Shown here: in pieces, positions 41,351 through 49,218 of the stretch
Layout of the letters: the number at the start of each line of letters is the position of its first letter
Position numbering within the stretch: position 1 is the stretch's first letter
Origin: Streptomyces venezuelae
GTDB lineage: Bacteria > Actinomycetota > Actinomycetes > Streptomycetales > Streptomycetaceae
Assembly (NCBI RefSeq): GCF_008642295.1
Contig: NZ_CP029190.1
Location: forward strand, 5,129,501 to 5,193,500
Length of the DNA stretch: 64,000 nt
Direction: 5' to 3'
Notes under the pieces: model-generated
The model's input: only the letters and a program-made list of their open reading frames with translations
What the model was told of the DNA's origin: nothing
Databases searched by the model: none
Position numbers and translations under genes: made by a program

Positions 41351-41356
41351 TACCGT
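41351..41356 (+). promoter_or_regulatory. -10 element of a probably leaderless pirin gene
   Basis: TACCGT is followed by seven bases and the ATG at 41364. No ribosome site is present. This decides the start in favour of 41364 (or 41367) over the in-frame GTG at 41355. Confidence 0.5.
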
Positions 41357-41363
41357 GGCGGTC

Positions 41364-42047
41364 ATGATGGAAGTACGCCGAGGCGCGGACCGGTACCGGG
41401 GCGGGGACGAGGCGGCCGGGATCGACACCCGGCACGCGTTCTCCTTCGGAAATTTCTACGACCCGGACAACCTGCGGTTCGGCCCGGTCCTCGCGGTCAA
41501 CGAGGAGAGACTGGCCCCGGGCGCGGGCTTCGACGAGCACCCGCACAGCCACACGGAGATCGTCACCTGGGTGGTCGAGGGCGAGCTGACGCACAAGGAC
41601 ACCGCCGGTCACACCGGCACCGTCCGGCCCGGCGACCTCCAGCACCTGAGCGCGGCCGGCGGGGTGCGGCACATCGAGCGCAACGAGGGCACCGAGCCGC
41701 TGCGGTTCGTGCAGATGTGGCTGGCGCCCGCCGATGCCGCCGCGCAGGCCGGCGCGGATCCCTCGTACGGGATCGTCCGCCGGATCGCGGACGCCACACC
41801 GTACGAGCTGCCGGCCGCGGCGGCGGTGCTCCACATCCGGCGGCCGGGCGCGGGCGAACGGATCGCCCTGCCGGCTGCACCCCGGGTGTACGTGCACGTG
41901 GTGCGCGGGGACCTGCGGCTGGACGGGACGGAGCTGGGGCCCGGGGACTCGGTGCGGATCACCGGCACGGGGTCCCCGGAGGAGAGCAAGGACCTCGCGA
42001 TCCTGGCCGGGTCCCCGGGGGAACTGCTGATCTGGGAACTGCCCTAG
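41364..42047 (+). CDS. Pirin-family protein
   Basis: This 227-residue double-cupin protein has the pirin metal site in its N-terminal domain: FDEHPHSHTEIVTWVVEGEL and RHIERNEGTEPLRF provide the His-His-His-Glu ligands (about residues 53-57, 97 and 99-101). Bacterial pirins such as YhhW are quercetinases; in Streptomyces a pirin has been reported to affect acyl-CoA dehydrogenase and redox balance. The C-terminal cupin (about 135-225) is metal-free, as is usual. Length is a little short of E. coli YhhW (231). It is divergent from fasR and converges with a serine-hydrolase gene. Confidence 0.9.
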   Translation: MMEVRRGADRYRGGDEAAGIDTRHAFSFGNFYDPDNLRFGPVLAVNEERLAPGAGFDEHPHSHTEIVTWVVEGELTHKDTAGHTGTVRPGDLQHLSAAGGVRHIERNEGTEPLRFVQMWLAPADAAAQAGADPSYGIVRRIADATPYELPAAAAVLHIRRPGAGERIALPAAPRVYVHVVRGDLRLDGTELGPGDSVRITGTGSPEESKDLAILAGSPGELLIWELP

Positions 42048-42076
42048 CGGGTGTCCGGTGGACGCAGCCCCGTCCG

Positions 42077-42925
42077 TCAGGCGGAGCGCGCGAGTTCCGC
42101 CAGCACCCCGTCGGTGAACGGCGGCCAGGCCTCGACCGCCCACGGGCCGAACGCGCGGTCGGTCAGCGCCACGCAGGCGGCGCCGGCCTGCGGGTCCACC
42201 CACAGGAAGGTGCCGGACTGGCCGAAGTGCCCGAAGGTGCGCGCGGAAGAGCCGGATCCGGTCCAGTGCGGGGACTTGCCGTTGCGGATCTCCATCCCGA
42301 GGCCCCAGTCGTTGGGGGACTGGATTCCGTAGCCGGGCAGCACCCCCTTGAGGCCCGGGTGGACCACCGAGGTGGCCTCGGCGACCGTCGACGCATCGAG
42401 CAGCCGGGGCGACTGGAGCTCGGCGGCGAACCGCACCAGGTCGGCGACGGTGGACACGCCGTCCTTCGCCGGCGAACCCTCCAGCGCGGTCGAGGCCATG
42501 CCCAGCGGCTCGAACACGGCCTGCTGGAGGTATTCGGCGAAGGGGATGCCGGTGGCCTTGGCGATGTGGTCGCCGAGGACCTCGAAGCCGGCGTTGGAGT
42601 AGAGCCGGCGCTGCCCGGCCGGGGCCATGGCGCGGTGCTCGTCGAAGGCCAGTCCGCTGGTGTGGGCCAGCAGGTGACGGACCGTCGAGCCCTCCGGGCC
42701 GGCCGGCTCGTCGAGTTCGACCGCGCCCTCCTCGTAGGCGACCAGGGCGGCGTACGCGGTCAGCGGCTTGGTGACGGAGGCCAGCGGGAAGCGGTGGTCC
42801 ACCGGTCCGTGCGCACCGGCGATGCTGCCGTCCGCCCGGACGACGGCCGCGGCGGCGGTCGGCACCGGCCAGTTCTCGATGACGCGCAGACTTTCCATGC
42901 TCTCCAGGCCCTCCAGGCTCTCCAT
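42077..42925 (-). CDS. Beta-lactamase-family serine hydrolase
   Basis: This 282-residue protein has the penicillin-binding/class C beta-lactamase fold: SxxK is SVTK (within FPLASVTKPLTAY, about residue 51), YxN is YSN (RLYSNAGFEV, about 110) and the late HFGQSGT replaces the KTG/HxG triad. It is cytosolic, as no signal peptide is present. Such proteins are usually esterases or D-aminopeptidases and not true beta-lactamases. Two ATGs nine codons apart (42925 and 42898) are both possible; the intervening MESLEGLES is a near-duplicate of the following MESLRV. Its 5' end abuts the MerR promoter, so the MerR regulator may affect it too. Confidence 0.87.
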   Translation of the reverse strand: MESLEGLESMESLRVIENWPVPTAAAAVVRADGSIAGAHGPVDHRFPLASVTKPLTAYAALVAYEEGAVELDEPAGPEGSTVRHLLAHTSGLAFDEHRAMAPAGQRRLYSNAGFEVLGDHIAKATGIPFAEYLQQAVFEPLGMASTALEGSPAKDGVSTVADLVRFAAELQSPRLLDASTVAEATSVVHPGLKGVLPGYGIQSPNDWGLGMEIRNGKSPHWTGSGSSARTFGHFGQSGTFLWVDPQAGAACVALTDRAFGPWAVEAWPPFTDGVLAELARSA

Positions 42926-42939
42926 GCCGCCGAGCCTAC

Positions 42940-42970
42940 TTGCTTGGAGTGCGCTCCAGGGATTTAGCGT
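42940..42970 (+). promoter_or_regulatory. MerR-type promoter and operator
   Basis: TTGCTT (42940-42945) and TAGCGT (42965-42970) are separated by 19 bases, the overlong spacer typical of MerR-activated promoters. Inside it lies the dyad TGGAG-TGCG-CTCCA (42945-42958). TAGCGT ends seven bases before the ATG at 42978, so the mRNA is predicted to be leaderless and the regulator autoregulated. Confidence 0.78.
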
Positions 42971-42977
42971 GGGCGCC

Positions 42978-43361
42978 ATGAGCCTGACGGAGACGCGGTA
43001 CACGATCAGCGAGGTCGAGGCCCGGACCGGTCTGAGCCAGCACACGCTGCGCTGGTACGAGCGGATCGGGCTGATGCCCCAGGTGGACCGCTCGCACTCC
43101 GGGCAGCGCCGGTTCACCGACCGGGACCTGGACTGGCTGGCCTTCGTGGGCAAGCTGCGGGCCACCGGGATGTCGGTGGCGGACATGGTCCGGTACGCGG
43201 AACTGGTCCGCGCCGGCGAGCACACCTCCGGGGCCCGGCGGGAGCTGCTGGAGCGGACCAGGGACGAGGTGCGGGCGCGGATCGCGGAACTGTCGGACGC
43301 GCTCGCCGTACTGGACCTCAAGATCGGAACGTATGCGGGGAGGAACTGCGGTGGGCAGTAA
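42978..43361 (+). CDS. MerR-family transcriptional regulator
   Basis: This 127-residue protein has a MerR winged HTH (YTISEVEARTGLSQHTLRWYERIGLM; given by its start YTISEVEART and key LRWYERIGL, residues 7-36), the wing with RFTDRDLDWLAFV, and a coiled-coil dimerisation helix (about 80-118) in the order expected. There is no metal-binding Cys pair near the C-terminus; one Cys (C125) is found in the tail GRNCGGQ. Its own 19-bp-spacer promoter lies upstream. The downstream aldo/keto reductase gene overlaps its 3' end by 11 bases, so they form an operon, a common MerR-AKR pairing for toxic aldehyde responses. Confidence 0.92.
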   Translation: MSLTETRYTISEVEARTGLSQHTLRWYERIGLMPQVDRSHSGQRRFTDRDLDWLAFVGKLRATGMSVADMVRYAELVRAGEHTSGARRELLERTRDEVRARIAELSDALAVLDLKIGTYAGRNCGGQ

Positions 43362-44382
43362 CGGAATAGGTGCCGGGACCGGGATCGGGCGGGTACGGCT
43401 GGGGGCGGACGGCCCGGAGGTCGGCGTCCAGGGCCTCGGCTGCATGGGCATGAGCGAGTTCTACGGGGACACGGACGAGGCGGCGGCCCGGGACACCCTG
43501 GACGCGGCCCTGGCGGCCGGGGTGACCCTGCTGGACACGGCGGACATCTACGGCCGCGGGCGGAACGAGGAGTTCCTGGCGCCGTTCCTGGCCGCGCACC
43601 GGGAGGAGGTGGTGCTGGCGACCAAGTTCGCCATCGAGCGCACCGACGACCCGCACCACCGGGGCATCCGCAATGACCGCCGGTACCTGCGGCAGGCGGT
43701 GGAGGCCAGTCTGAAGCGGCTGGGAATCGAGACCATCGACCTGTACTACATGCACCGGCGGGACCCGGCGGTGCCGCTGGCCGAGTCGGTGGGGGCGATG
43801 GCCGAGCTGGTGGCCGAGGGCAAGGTGCGGCACCTCGGCCTGAGCGAGGTCACCGGCGCGGAGCTGCGCGAGGCGCACGCGGTGCACCCGATCGCCGCGC
43901 TGCAGTCGGAGTGGTCGCTGTTCAGCCGGGATGTGGAGCGCAGCGCGGTGGCCGCGGCGGCGGAGCTGGGGGTGGCCTTCGTGCCGTACTCCCCGCTCGG
44001 GCGGGGCTTCCTGACCGGTGCGTTCGCGGATGCCGGTGCCGATCTGTCCGCGGGTGACTTCCGGCGCTTCCAGCCCCGGTTCACCGGCGACAACGCCCGG
44101 TCCAATGCGGCCCTGCTGGCCCCGGTCCGGGAGATTGCGGCGGGCCACGGGGCCACCCCGGCACAGATCGCGCTGGCCTGGGTGCACCAGCGGGCCGAGG
44201 TCCACGGTCTGACCGTGGTCCCGATCCCGGGCACCCGGCACTCCGGCCGGCTCGCGGAGAACGTGGCAGCCGCCCGGATCACCCTGACGCCCGCGGAGCT
44301 GGCGGCCCTGGAACCCCTGGCCGCCGAGGTCGCGGGCGACCGCTACCCGGACATGAGCTCCACCTCGGCGGCCCGCGAATAG
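43351..44382 (+). CDS. Aldo/keto reductase
   Basis: This 343-residue NADPH-dependent oxidoreductase folds as a TIM barrel. The catalytic tetrad is readable: Asp in LLDTADIYG, Tyr in the same motif (DIYGRGRNEE), Lys in LATKFAIE and His in YYMHRRD. GLGCMGMSEFYG and IPGTRHSGRLAENV are the AKR13/YajO-like start and cofactor ends. It would reduce aldehydes or ketones. The GTG at 43351 with GAGGAA upstream is preferred to an in-frame ATG at 43333. It overlaps the MerR gene and shares its inducible promoter. Confidence 0.9.
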   Translation: MGSNGIGAGTGIGRVRLGADGPEVGVQGLGCMGMSEFYGDTDEAAARDTLDAALAAGVTLLDTADIYGRGRNEEFLAPFLAAHREEVVLATKFAIERTDDPHHRGIRNDRRYLRQAVEASLKRLGIETIDLYYMHRRDPAVPLAESVGAMAELVAEGKVRHLGLSEVTGAELREAHAVHPIAALQSEWSLFSRDVERSAVAAAAELGVAFVPYSPLGRGFLTGAFADAGADLSAGDFRRFQPRFTGDNARSNAALLAPVREIAAGHGATPAQIALAWVHQRAEVHGLTVVPIPGTRHSGRLAENVAAARITLTPAELAALEPLAAEVAGDRYPDMSSTSAARE

Positions 44383-44451
44383 CCACGGGGGCCGGGGCCG
44401 GGGCCGGGGTGAAGCCACGGCCCCGGCGCCCCGCCGGGCCCGCTCAGCGGG

Positions 44452-45297
44452 TCAGCCGGCCTCGGTGGAGAAACGATCCCGCAGGGCCGTGTACTCCGCG
44501 TCCGTCAGCAGTCCCGCCCCGTGCAGCTCGCTCAAGTGCCGCATCCGGTCCGAGGTTTCGGGCGACAGCCGGGCCGCCGGCACCGAGGCCACCGGGGTCC
44601 GCGCCCGCACGGCGGCCAGCACCGCCGCCGCGAACGGCAGCGACTCGTGCACCGCCCCGTACCCCACCGCGAAGACCACCGCGGCCGGATCCTGGTCCGG
44701 CGCGGTGTCCGGGCCGCCGCCGTCCTCGCGCAGCCGCAGCCGCAGATGCCCGCCCGGGCGCTCCGGGGAGTGCCACTCCACCCCGCTCAGCGCGGTCAGC
44801 GGGTACTCCCGGTCGCCGGTCTTCCACTTGGTGCTGCTGGCGCCCGTACGGGACCAGCGGAACGTGACGGCGGAGCCGTCGAAAGCGGCCCGCGCGTCGT
44901 ACGCCTTGAGCACAACGGGCGGCTCCGGCACCTCCACCAGGAAGGCCGGGGCCTCCTCGGCCGGGCCCAGCTCCGGGCGCACCGCCTCGATCAGGGAAGC
45001 GGCCTGCGGCGCCCGGTCGCCCGGCAGCACCAGCCGGTACGGGTCGCAGACCTCCTTGAGCTGCCCGTCGGCGAGCTCCATCAGCGGGTCCGCGCCCGGT
45101 CTCGGCGCGGCTCGCAGCACGCTGGTGTCCCGCTTGCCCGGAGTCAGGCTCAGCCCGGACAGCGCCTCGTACGGGATACGCCGCTCCCCGAGCGCGTTCC
45201 ACAGTCGCCGTGTCCTGATCCCCCGTGCGAAGCGGATGAGCACCGAGTCCGAGTCGAACTCCCAGACGGCATGATTTCCGGCCAGTACGTCACCCAT
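44452..45297 (-). CDS. DUF4429 protein with SHOCT tail
   Basis: This 281-residue protein contains two tandem PH-like repeats of the DUF4429 family (about 5-120 and 130-235), each with the AFDGSAVTFRW or VWEFDSDSVLIRF style opening. It closes with a SHOCT-type short helix pair (HLSELHGAGLLTDAEYTALRDRF, about 255-277; key Leu, Gly-Leu-Leu-Thr and Phe positions conserved). Such proteins are thought to be membrane- or nucleic-acid-tethered scaffolds, with no known enzymatic role. The ATG at 45297 (MGDVLAGNHA) gives the family N-terminus; an ATG at 45306 is a near alternative. It is monocistronic, convergent with the aldo/keto reductase gene, and sits downstream of the DUF1023 gene. Confidence 0.8.
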   Translation of the reverse strand: MGDVLAGNHAVWEFDSDSVLIRFARGIRTRRLWNALGERRIPYEALSGLSLTPGKRDTSVLRAAPRPGADPLMELADGQLKEVCDPYRLVLPGDRAPQAASLIEAVRPELGPAEEAPAFLVEVPEPPVVLKAYDARAAFDGSAVTFRWSRTGASSTKWKTGDREYPLTALSGVEWHSPERPGGHLRLRLREDGGGPDTAPDQDPAAVVFAVGYGAVHESLPFAAAVLAAVRARTPVASVPAARLSPETSDRMRHLSELHGAGLLTDAEYTALRDRFSTEAG

Positions 45298-45383
45298 GCG
45301 GGCCATGGTAAGGGGCGGCGGGCTCGGCCGGGAGTCTCGCTGCCAAGACCGGTTTCCTGACGATTCCCCGGTCTCTACCCGCG

Positions 45384-46607
45384 TCAGTCCGCTTCTGTCC
45401 CGGAAATACCGCGGAGGCACGCCTCATCCTGAGGTGCGCACACCACGGAAGCGTATGAGCCGGTTCCGATTTTGGCGAAGTTGTCCACCGAGACCGTGCC
45501 TGGCTCGAAATAGCCGGTGTGGTTCTTCGCCCCGGCCGAGGACAGCAGCCGTGCCCCGAAGTCCTCGGACATCGGGTCCGCCCCGTGGCCCACGCCGCCG
45601 ACCTCCAGGTGCGGCACGTCCGCGATCCAGTCGCCCTGGGCCCGGGTCGCCCACACCTGGGCGGTGGCACCCAGCTCGTCCACGTTCCCGGCCCGCATGC
45701 CGGGGCTGCCCGCCACCACGATGTCGGTGACCCGGCGCGGCAGCCGGGACGCCGCGACCCCGCAGACCACGGAGCCGTAGCTGTGGCAGAACAGGGTCGT
45801 GGTGGCGTCCGAGGGCAGCGCCGCGGTGAGGGCCACCAGCCGTACCCCGCCGTCCACGGCCATCCGGCCGGTGGCCGCGTCCACCCCGACGCCGCCCGGC
45901 GCGGTGTAGTCGGCCCAGGCGATCACCGCGGTCGGCAGGCCGGGGGCCGCCGCGCGCTGGGCGGCGTACAGCGACTCGGCCATCCCCACCGGGGCGGTCC
46001 AGCGGCGCGCCGTCCGCTCGAAGGTCAGCAGGTCGGTGTCGACCCCGGGAACGATCACGGAGATCCGGCGGGCCCGGTCGAGATCGCCGAACACCTCGGC
46101 GGCCCGGCCGCCGCCCGTCGGGTCGAAGGCGAGGATCTGCCGGCCTTCGGTCATCATCGATCCGAAGCGGTGCACCCGCCGGCCCGCCTCGCCACGGACG
46201 GCCGGCGACAGCCGGACGTCCCGCGCCCGGGTCCGCTCCACCGCGCGCGCATGGTCGAGGGCGACCCGGTTGGCGCGGTAGCGCACCGGCGCGGGCGCGC
46301 CGTTCAGGTTGCCGACCACCAGCGGGTACCGGTCGGCCAGCCGGGCCTGCTGCGCTCCGTCGAGGCTCGCGAAGAACCGCGCGACCGTCCGCACCGGTGC
46401 ATCGGCGGGCGGCACCGGCCGGCCGTCGGCCCGGGCTCCGGCCCATTCGGTGAGGGCCGTAGCCCGCGGGGAGACCCCCGCCTCGGGCCGGTACACGCTG
46501 GTCCACCCGGTGATCGCCAGCATGACGAACACCACCGCGAGCGCCAGCAGGGCGCGCAGGGTGGTGGGAGAAGCGGGGAGGGGATGGGCGGGGCCGGGCA
46601 CGTTCAC
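45384..46607 (-). CDS. DUF1023-family alpha/beta hydrolase, membrane-anchored
   Basis: This protein (407 residues from the GTG at 46607) has one N-terminal membrane helix (TTLRALLALAVVFVMLAITG) and an outward-facing alpha/beta hydrolase domain of the DUF1023 family, common in actinobacteria. The nucleophile elbow is CHSYGS, the acid/base region includes AGSPGMRAGNVDELG and GHGADPMSEDF, and a strand ISVIVPGVDTD precedes the fold core. The substrate is unknown; exported esterase or lipase-like activity is likely. An in-frame start at 46664 would lengthen it by 19 residues. I prefer 46607 because TAGGGT lies eight bases upstream and the added residues have no function that I can see. Confidence 0.78.
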   Translation of the reverse strand: MNVPGPAHPLPASPTTLRALLALAVVFVMLAITGWTSVYRPEAGVSPRATALTEWAGARADGRPVPPADAPVRTVARFFASLDGAQQARLADRYPLVVGNLNGAPAPVRYRANRVALDHARAVERTRARDVRLSPAVRGEAGRRVHRFGSMMTEGRQILAFDPTGGGRAAEVFGDLDRARRISVIVPGVDTDLLTFERTARRWTAPVGMAESLYAAQRAAAPGLPTAVIAWADYTAPGGVGVDAATGRMAVDGGVRLVALTAALPSDATTTLFCHSYGSVVCGVAASRLPRRVTDIVVAGSPGMRAGNVDELGATAQVWATRAQGDWIADVPHLEVGGVGHGADPMSEDFGARLLSSAGAKNHTGYFEPGTVSVDNFAKIGTGSYASVVCAPQDEACLRGISGTEAD

Positions 46608-46704
46608 TGGGAAATACCCTAGGAGACGTTTTCCGGACGCGGTGCACAGGGTGGCAGGACTCACGTCCCCGGGGGGTGTGTTGTGTGTCGCCGTGCGCCT
46701 CCGG

Positions 46705-47376
46705 TCAGGCCGGCCGGCCGTGCCAGCCGGCCGCCAGGGCCGGGCCGATCTGGTCCAGGCAGTCCTCGGTCATCCGCCGGATCGCCGCCACGCTGGTGTC
46801 CTCGCCCCGCCCCCAGAGCCGTCCGGTCATCCGGATCACCCCGGAGAAGGCGGCCACCGCCACCCGGGGACGCGGGTCGGTGTCCAGGTCCAGGCCCTCG
46901 CGGTGGGCGATCAGCCGGGCGATGCGCTCCTCCAGCTCGGTGGACCGGCGCAGGTGCACGGCCAGCAGTGCGGGAGTGGACTCGATCAGCCGGTAGGCGC
47001 GCATGTGCAGCTCGACCGGGACCACGTCGGAGAGCGCCTCCTCGAGGGTGTCCCAGGCGGCGAGCACGGAGTTGCGGAGGGCCTCCATGGGGCCCTCGGC
47101 GGCGGGCCGGGCCGCCAGCGCGGCCACGAAGTGCGCCTCGACCAGGTCCTGCACCGCGAAGGCCGCCTCCTCCTTGTTGGCGAAGTACCGGAAGAAGGTG
47201 CGCTGGGAGACCTCGACCGCCTCGGTGATCTCGTCGACGGTCGTCTGCTCGTAGCCCTGCGAGGTGAAGAGCAGGAGGGCGGAGCGGAGCAGGGCGTCAC
47301 GGGTGCGCTGCTTCTTGCGTTCGCGCAGTCCGGCCGTCGCCGCCCTCGCCGTCGCGGGCCGCTGGTGGGTGATCAC
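46705..47376 (-). CDS. TetR-family transcriptional regulator
   Basis: This 223-residue TetR repressor has a DNA-binding domain at about 17-68 (RERKKQRTRDALLRSALLLF, then TTVDEITEAVEVSQRTFFRYF with the FFRYFANKEE turn). The large C-terminal ligand domain has no recognised class (MftR-like helices ALRNSVLAAWDTLEEAL). Its regulated gene is not obvious: the upstream 368-base gap contains two short palindromes that could be its operators, with an I36 inhibitor gene divergent beyond. The ATG at 47376 opens the basic N-terminus. It converges with nothing; downstream at 46607-46705 is the DUF1023 hydrolase gene on the same strand, 97 bases away. Confidence 0.88.
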   Translation of the reverse strand: MITHQRPATARAATAGLRERKKQRTRDALLRSALLLFTSQGYEQTTVDEITEAVEVSQRTFFRYFANKEEAAFAVQDLVEAHFVAALAARPAAEGPMEALRNSVLAAWDTLEEALSDVVPVELHMRAYRLIESTPALLAVHLRRSTELEERIARLIAHREGLDLDTDPRPRVAVAAFSGVIRMTGRLWGRGEDTSVAAIRRMTEDCLDQIGPALAAGWHGRPA

Positions 47377-47744
47377 CGCATGGTCCTCTCCGTGCCTTCA
47401 GTGCTGTGCTCGCCGACCCCGGGTGAGCGGTCAGGGTACCGGTGCCCGAGCCGGCCGCGGCGGACCCGTTGAGCCGTTCGGGAGCGGTGTCGCGCCTGAC
47501 ACGATCGGGGCATCCCCGAGGTGGCCCCGGCCCCCGCGTTCCGGCGCGGAAGGGTCAACTCCGCGCGCCCGCGGTGCCCACCCGGGCGGCCCGGGCGGGC
47601 CTTCCCCTATTCGGATGATCCGCTCCCGGCGGTCTTCCGCCCGGCATCTTCGCAGGTCAGCGTGGTGTCACGGCGATCCGTACGGGCCCCTCGGCCACCC
47701 TGGCCACCCGTGCGGGGGACTCGCCGTAGAAGGAGTTGACCGTG
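47377..47744. promoter_or_regulatory. 368-bp divergent control region (TetR / I36 gene)
   Basis: No gene is supported here. It contains two short palindromes, TCGGGG-CAT-CCCCGA (47505-47519) and CGGAT-G-ATCCG (47612-47622), which are candidate TetR operators, and GAAGGAG (47729-47735), the ribosome site of the downstream gene. Confidence 0.45.
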
Positions 47745-48197
47745 ATGCGTACCCCTTCCCTGGCCCTGGCCCTCGCCGCCGGCGTGCTGGCCGCCGCTGC
47801 CACCGCCACCGCCGCCCTCGCCCTCGTCCCCCAGACATCCCCGGAAGCCACCGCGACGCAGGCCGTCCCGGCGGGCCGGGACAAGCCCGGCGCCCGGGCC
47901 GGCGCCCCGCCGGCGCTCGGGCCCTGCGCCACCGGCCAGCTCTGCCTGTGGGCCAAACCCGCCTTCCAGGGGACCCGGCAGGTCCACGAGCTGAGCGGGG
48001 TCGACGTGGACGGCTGCACCCCGCTGCCCGCCGGGAAGACCGTGCAGTCCCTGGCCAACCGGCTCGGCCGGCCGGTGACCACGTACCAGTCGGAGGTGTG
48101 CGCCGAGACGGGGGAGTTCCAGACCTATCCCGGTGACGGGGTCTGGCTGCCGCAATCCCCGTACCAGATCCGCGCGTTCAAGGTCTGGGAGAACTAG
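47745..48197 (+). CDS. Secreted peptidase inhibitor I36-like protein
   Basis: This 150-residue secreted protein has a Sec signal (SLALALAAGVLAAAATATAALALV, cleavage near residue 30-40) followed by a Pro/Ala/Arg linker and a beta/gamma-crystallin-like I36 domain (about 58-150). Four cysteines (GPCATGQLCLW, VDGCTPLP, SEVCAETG) can form two disulfides, as in the Streptomyces metalloprotease inhibitor SMPI. The C-terminal AFKVWEN matches the family end. It may inhibit the organism's own extracellular proteases or bind the wall. The ATG at 47745 is chosen for its GAAGGAG site; GTG 47742 and TTG 47736 are also in frame. Its stop overlaps the K+ channel stop by four bases. Confidence 0.78.
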   Translation: MRTPSLALALAAGVLAAAATATAALALVPQTSPEATATQAVPAGRDKPGARAGAPPALGPCATGQLCLWAKPAFQGTRQVHELSGVDVDGCTPLPAGKTVQSLANRLGRPVTTYQSEVCAETGEFQTYPGDGVWLPQSPYQIRAFKVWEN

Positions 48198-49027
48198 ACA
48201 GCGCCCACCGTCGGCCCGTGGGCCGATCCGGGGGCCGGTCCGGAGGCCGCCCCGTCCGGGGCCTGTGCGGGTACGCCGCCGGGCCCGGGCGGGACGGCGG
48301 GGCCGCCCGCGGACAGCCGGCCGAGCTCGGCGCGCAGCGCGCGCACCTCTCCCTGGAGCTCCCGGATCGCCGCCAGCTGCGCCCGCTCCACCTGGTCGTC
48401 CCGCTCGAAGCGGGAGATGAACCAGGCGGCGATATTGGCGGTGACCACACCGAGCAGGGCGATCCCGGACAGCATCAGCCCCACCGCCAGCACCCGGCCG
48501 AGGCCGGTGGTGGGGGAGTGGTCCCCGTAGCCGACCGTGGTCATGGTCGTGAACGACCACCACACCGCATCGCCGAGGTTCTTGATGTTGCCGCCCGGCG
48601 CGTCCCGCTCCACGCTCAGCACGGCCAGCGAGCCGAACATCATCAGCCCCACCACCGAGCCCGCCACATAGGTGGTCAGCTGCACCTGCGGAGCCATCCG
48701 GGCCCTTCGGCCCACCAGCAGCAGGGTGGACACCAGCCGCAGCAGCCGCAGCGGCTGGATCAGCGGCAGCAGGACCGCGGCCAGATCCAGCCAGTGGGTG
48801 CGGACGAACAGCCGCCGGTCCTCCGCCAGGCGCAGCCGGACGCAGTAGTCCAGCGCAAAGGCTCCCCACACCGCCCATTCGGCGTGCAGGCACGCCCGCT
48901 GTACCGCGGGGCTCGCCTCCGGCACCACGATCGGCACGGCATAGGCCACCGCGAACGCCACGGCGAGCAACAGCAGGGGGAGCTGGGTGCGCCGCTCCCA
49001 GCGCACCTGGCGGGACTCTTCCTTCAT
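48194..49027 (-). CDS. Voltage-gated-like potassium channel
   Basis: This 277-residue membrane protein has the K+ selectivity filter TTVGYGD (163-169) between pore helix and the last membrane helix. Four upstream helices (about 15-35, 52-66, 80-105 and 120-138) resemble a voltage-sensor domain with Arg-rich segment RLRLAEDRR and LRLLRLVSTLLLVGRRAR (S4-like). After the last helix comes a coiled coil (FERDDQVERAQLAAIRELQGEVRALRAELGRL; a heptad pattern from about 212 to 243) that probably tetramerises the channel, then a Pro/Ala-rich tail. It belongs to the one-pore KvAP-like bacterial family. TACGAT seven bases before the ATG at 49027 marks a leaderless start; the ATG at 49036 is less likely. 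Confidence 0.87.
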   Translation of the reverse strand: MKEESRQVRWERRTQLPLLLLAVAFAVAYAVPIVVPEASPAVQRACLHAEWAVWGAFALDYCVRLRLAEDRRLFVRTHWLDLAAVLLPLIQPLRLLRLVSTLLLVGRRARMAPQVQLTTYVAGSVVGLMMFGSLAVLSVERDAPGGNIKNLGDAVWWSFTTMTTVGYGDHSPTTGLGRVLAVGLMLSGIALLGVVTANIAAWFISRFERDDQVERAQLAAIRELQGEVRALRAELGRLSAGGPAVPPGPGGVPAQAPDGAASGPAPGSAHGPTVGAV

Positions 49028-49218
49028 GCAGGGCATCGTAAAGAACCCGTAAACGCACACACCGACGCAGCCCCGGCCGGACCGGAGCTGCGTCGGCGAA
49101 GAACTCAGCGCGAGGAGCGAGGACGGGGGGCAGGGAGGCGGGGCGGGGGCGGGGCAACGCCCCGCGCCCCGGCACCGGGAGCCGAGCCGGCCCCGGTCGC
49201 CCCGCCGCCCCGCGGCGG

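Noticed and set aside
42077..42925. Antibiotic-resistance beta-lactamase
   Set aside because: There is no signal peptide and the KTG region is HFGQSGT, so a cytosolic esterase-like hydrolase is more likely.
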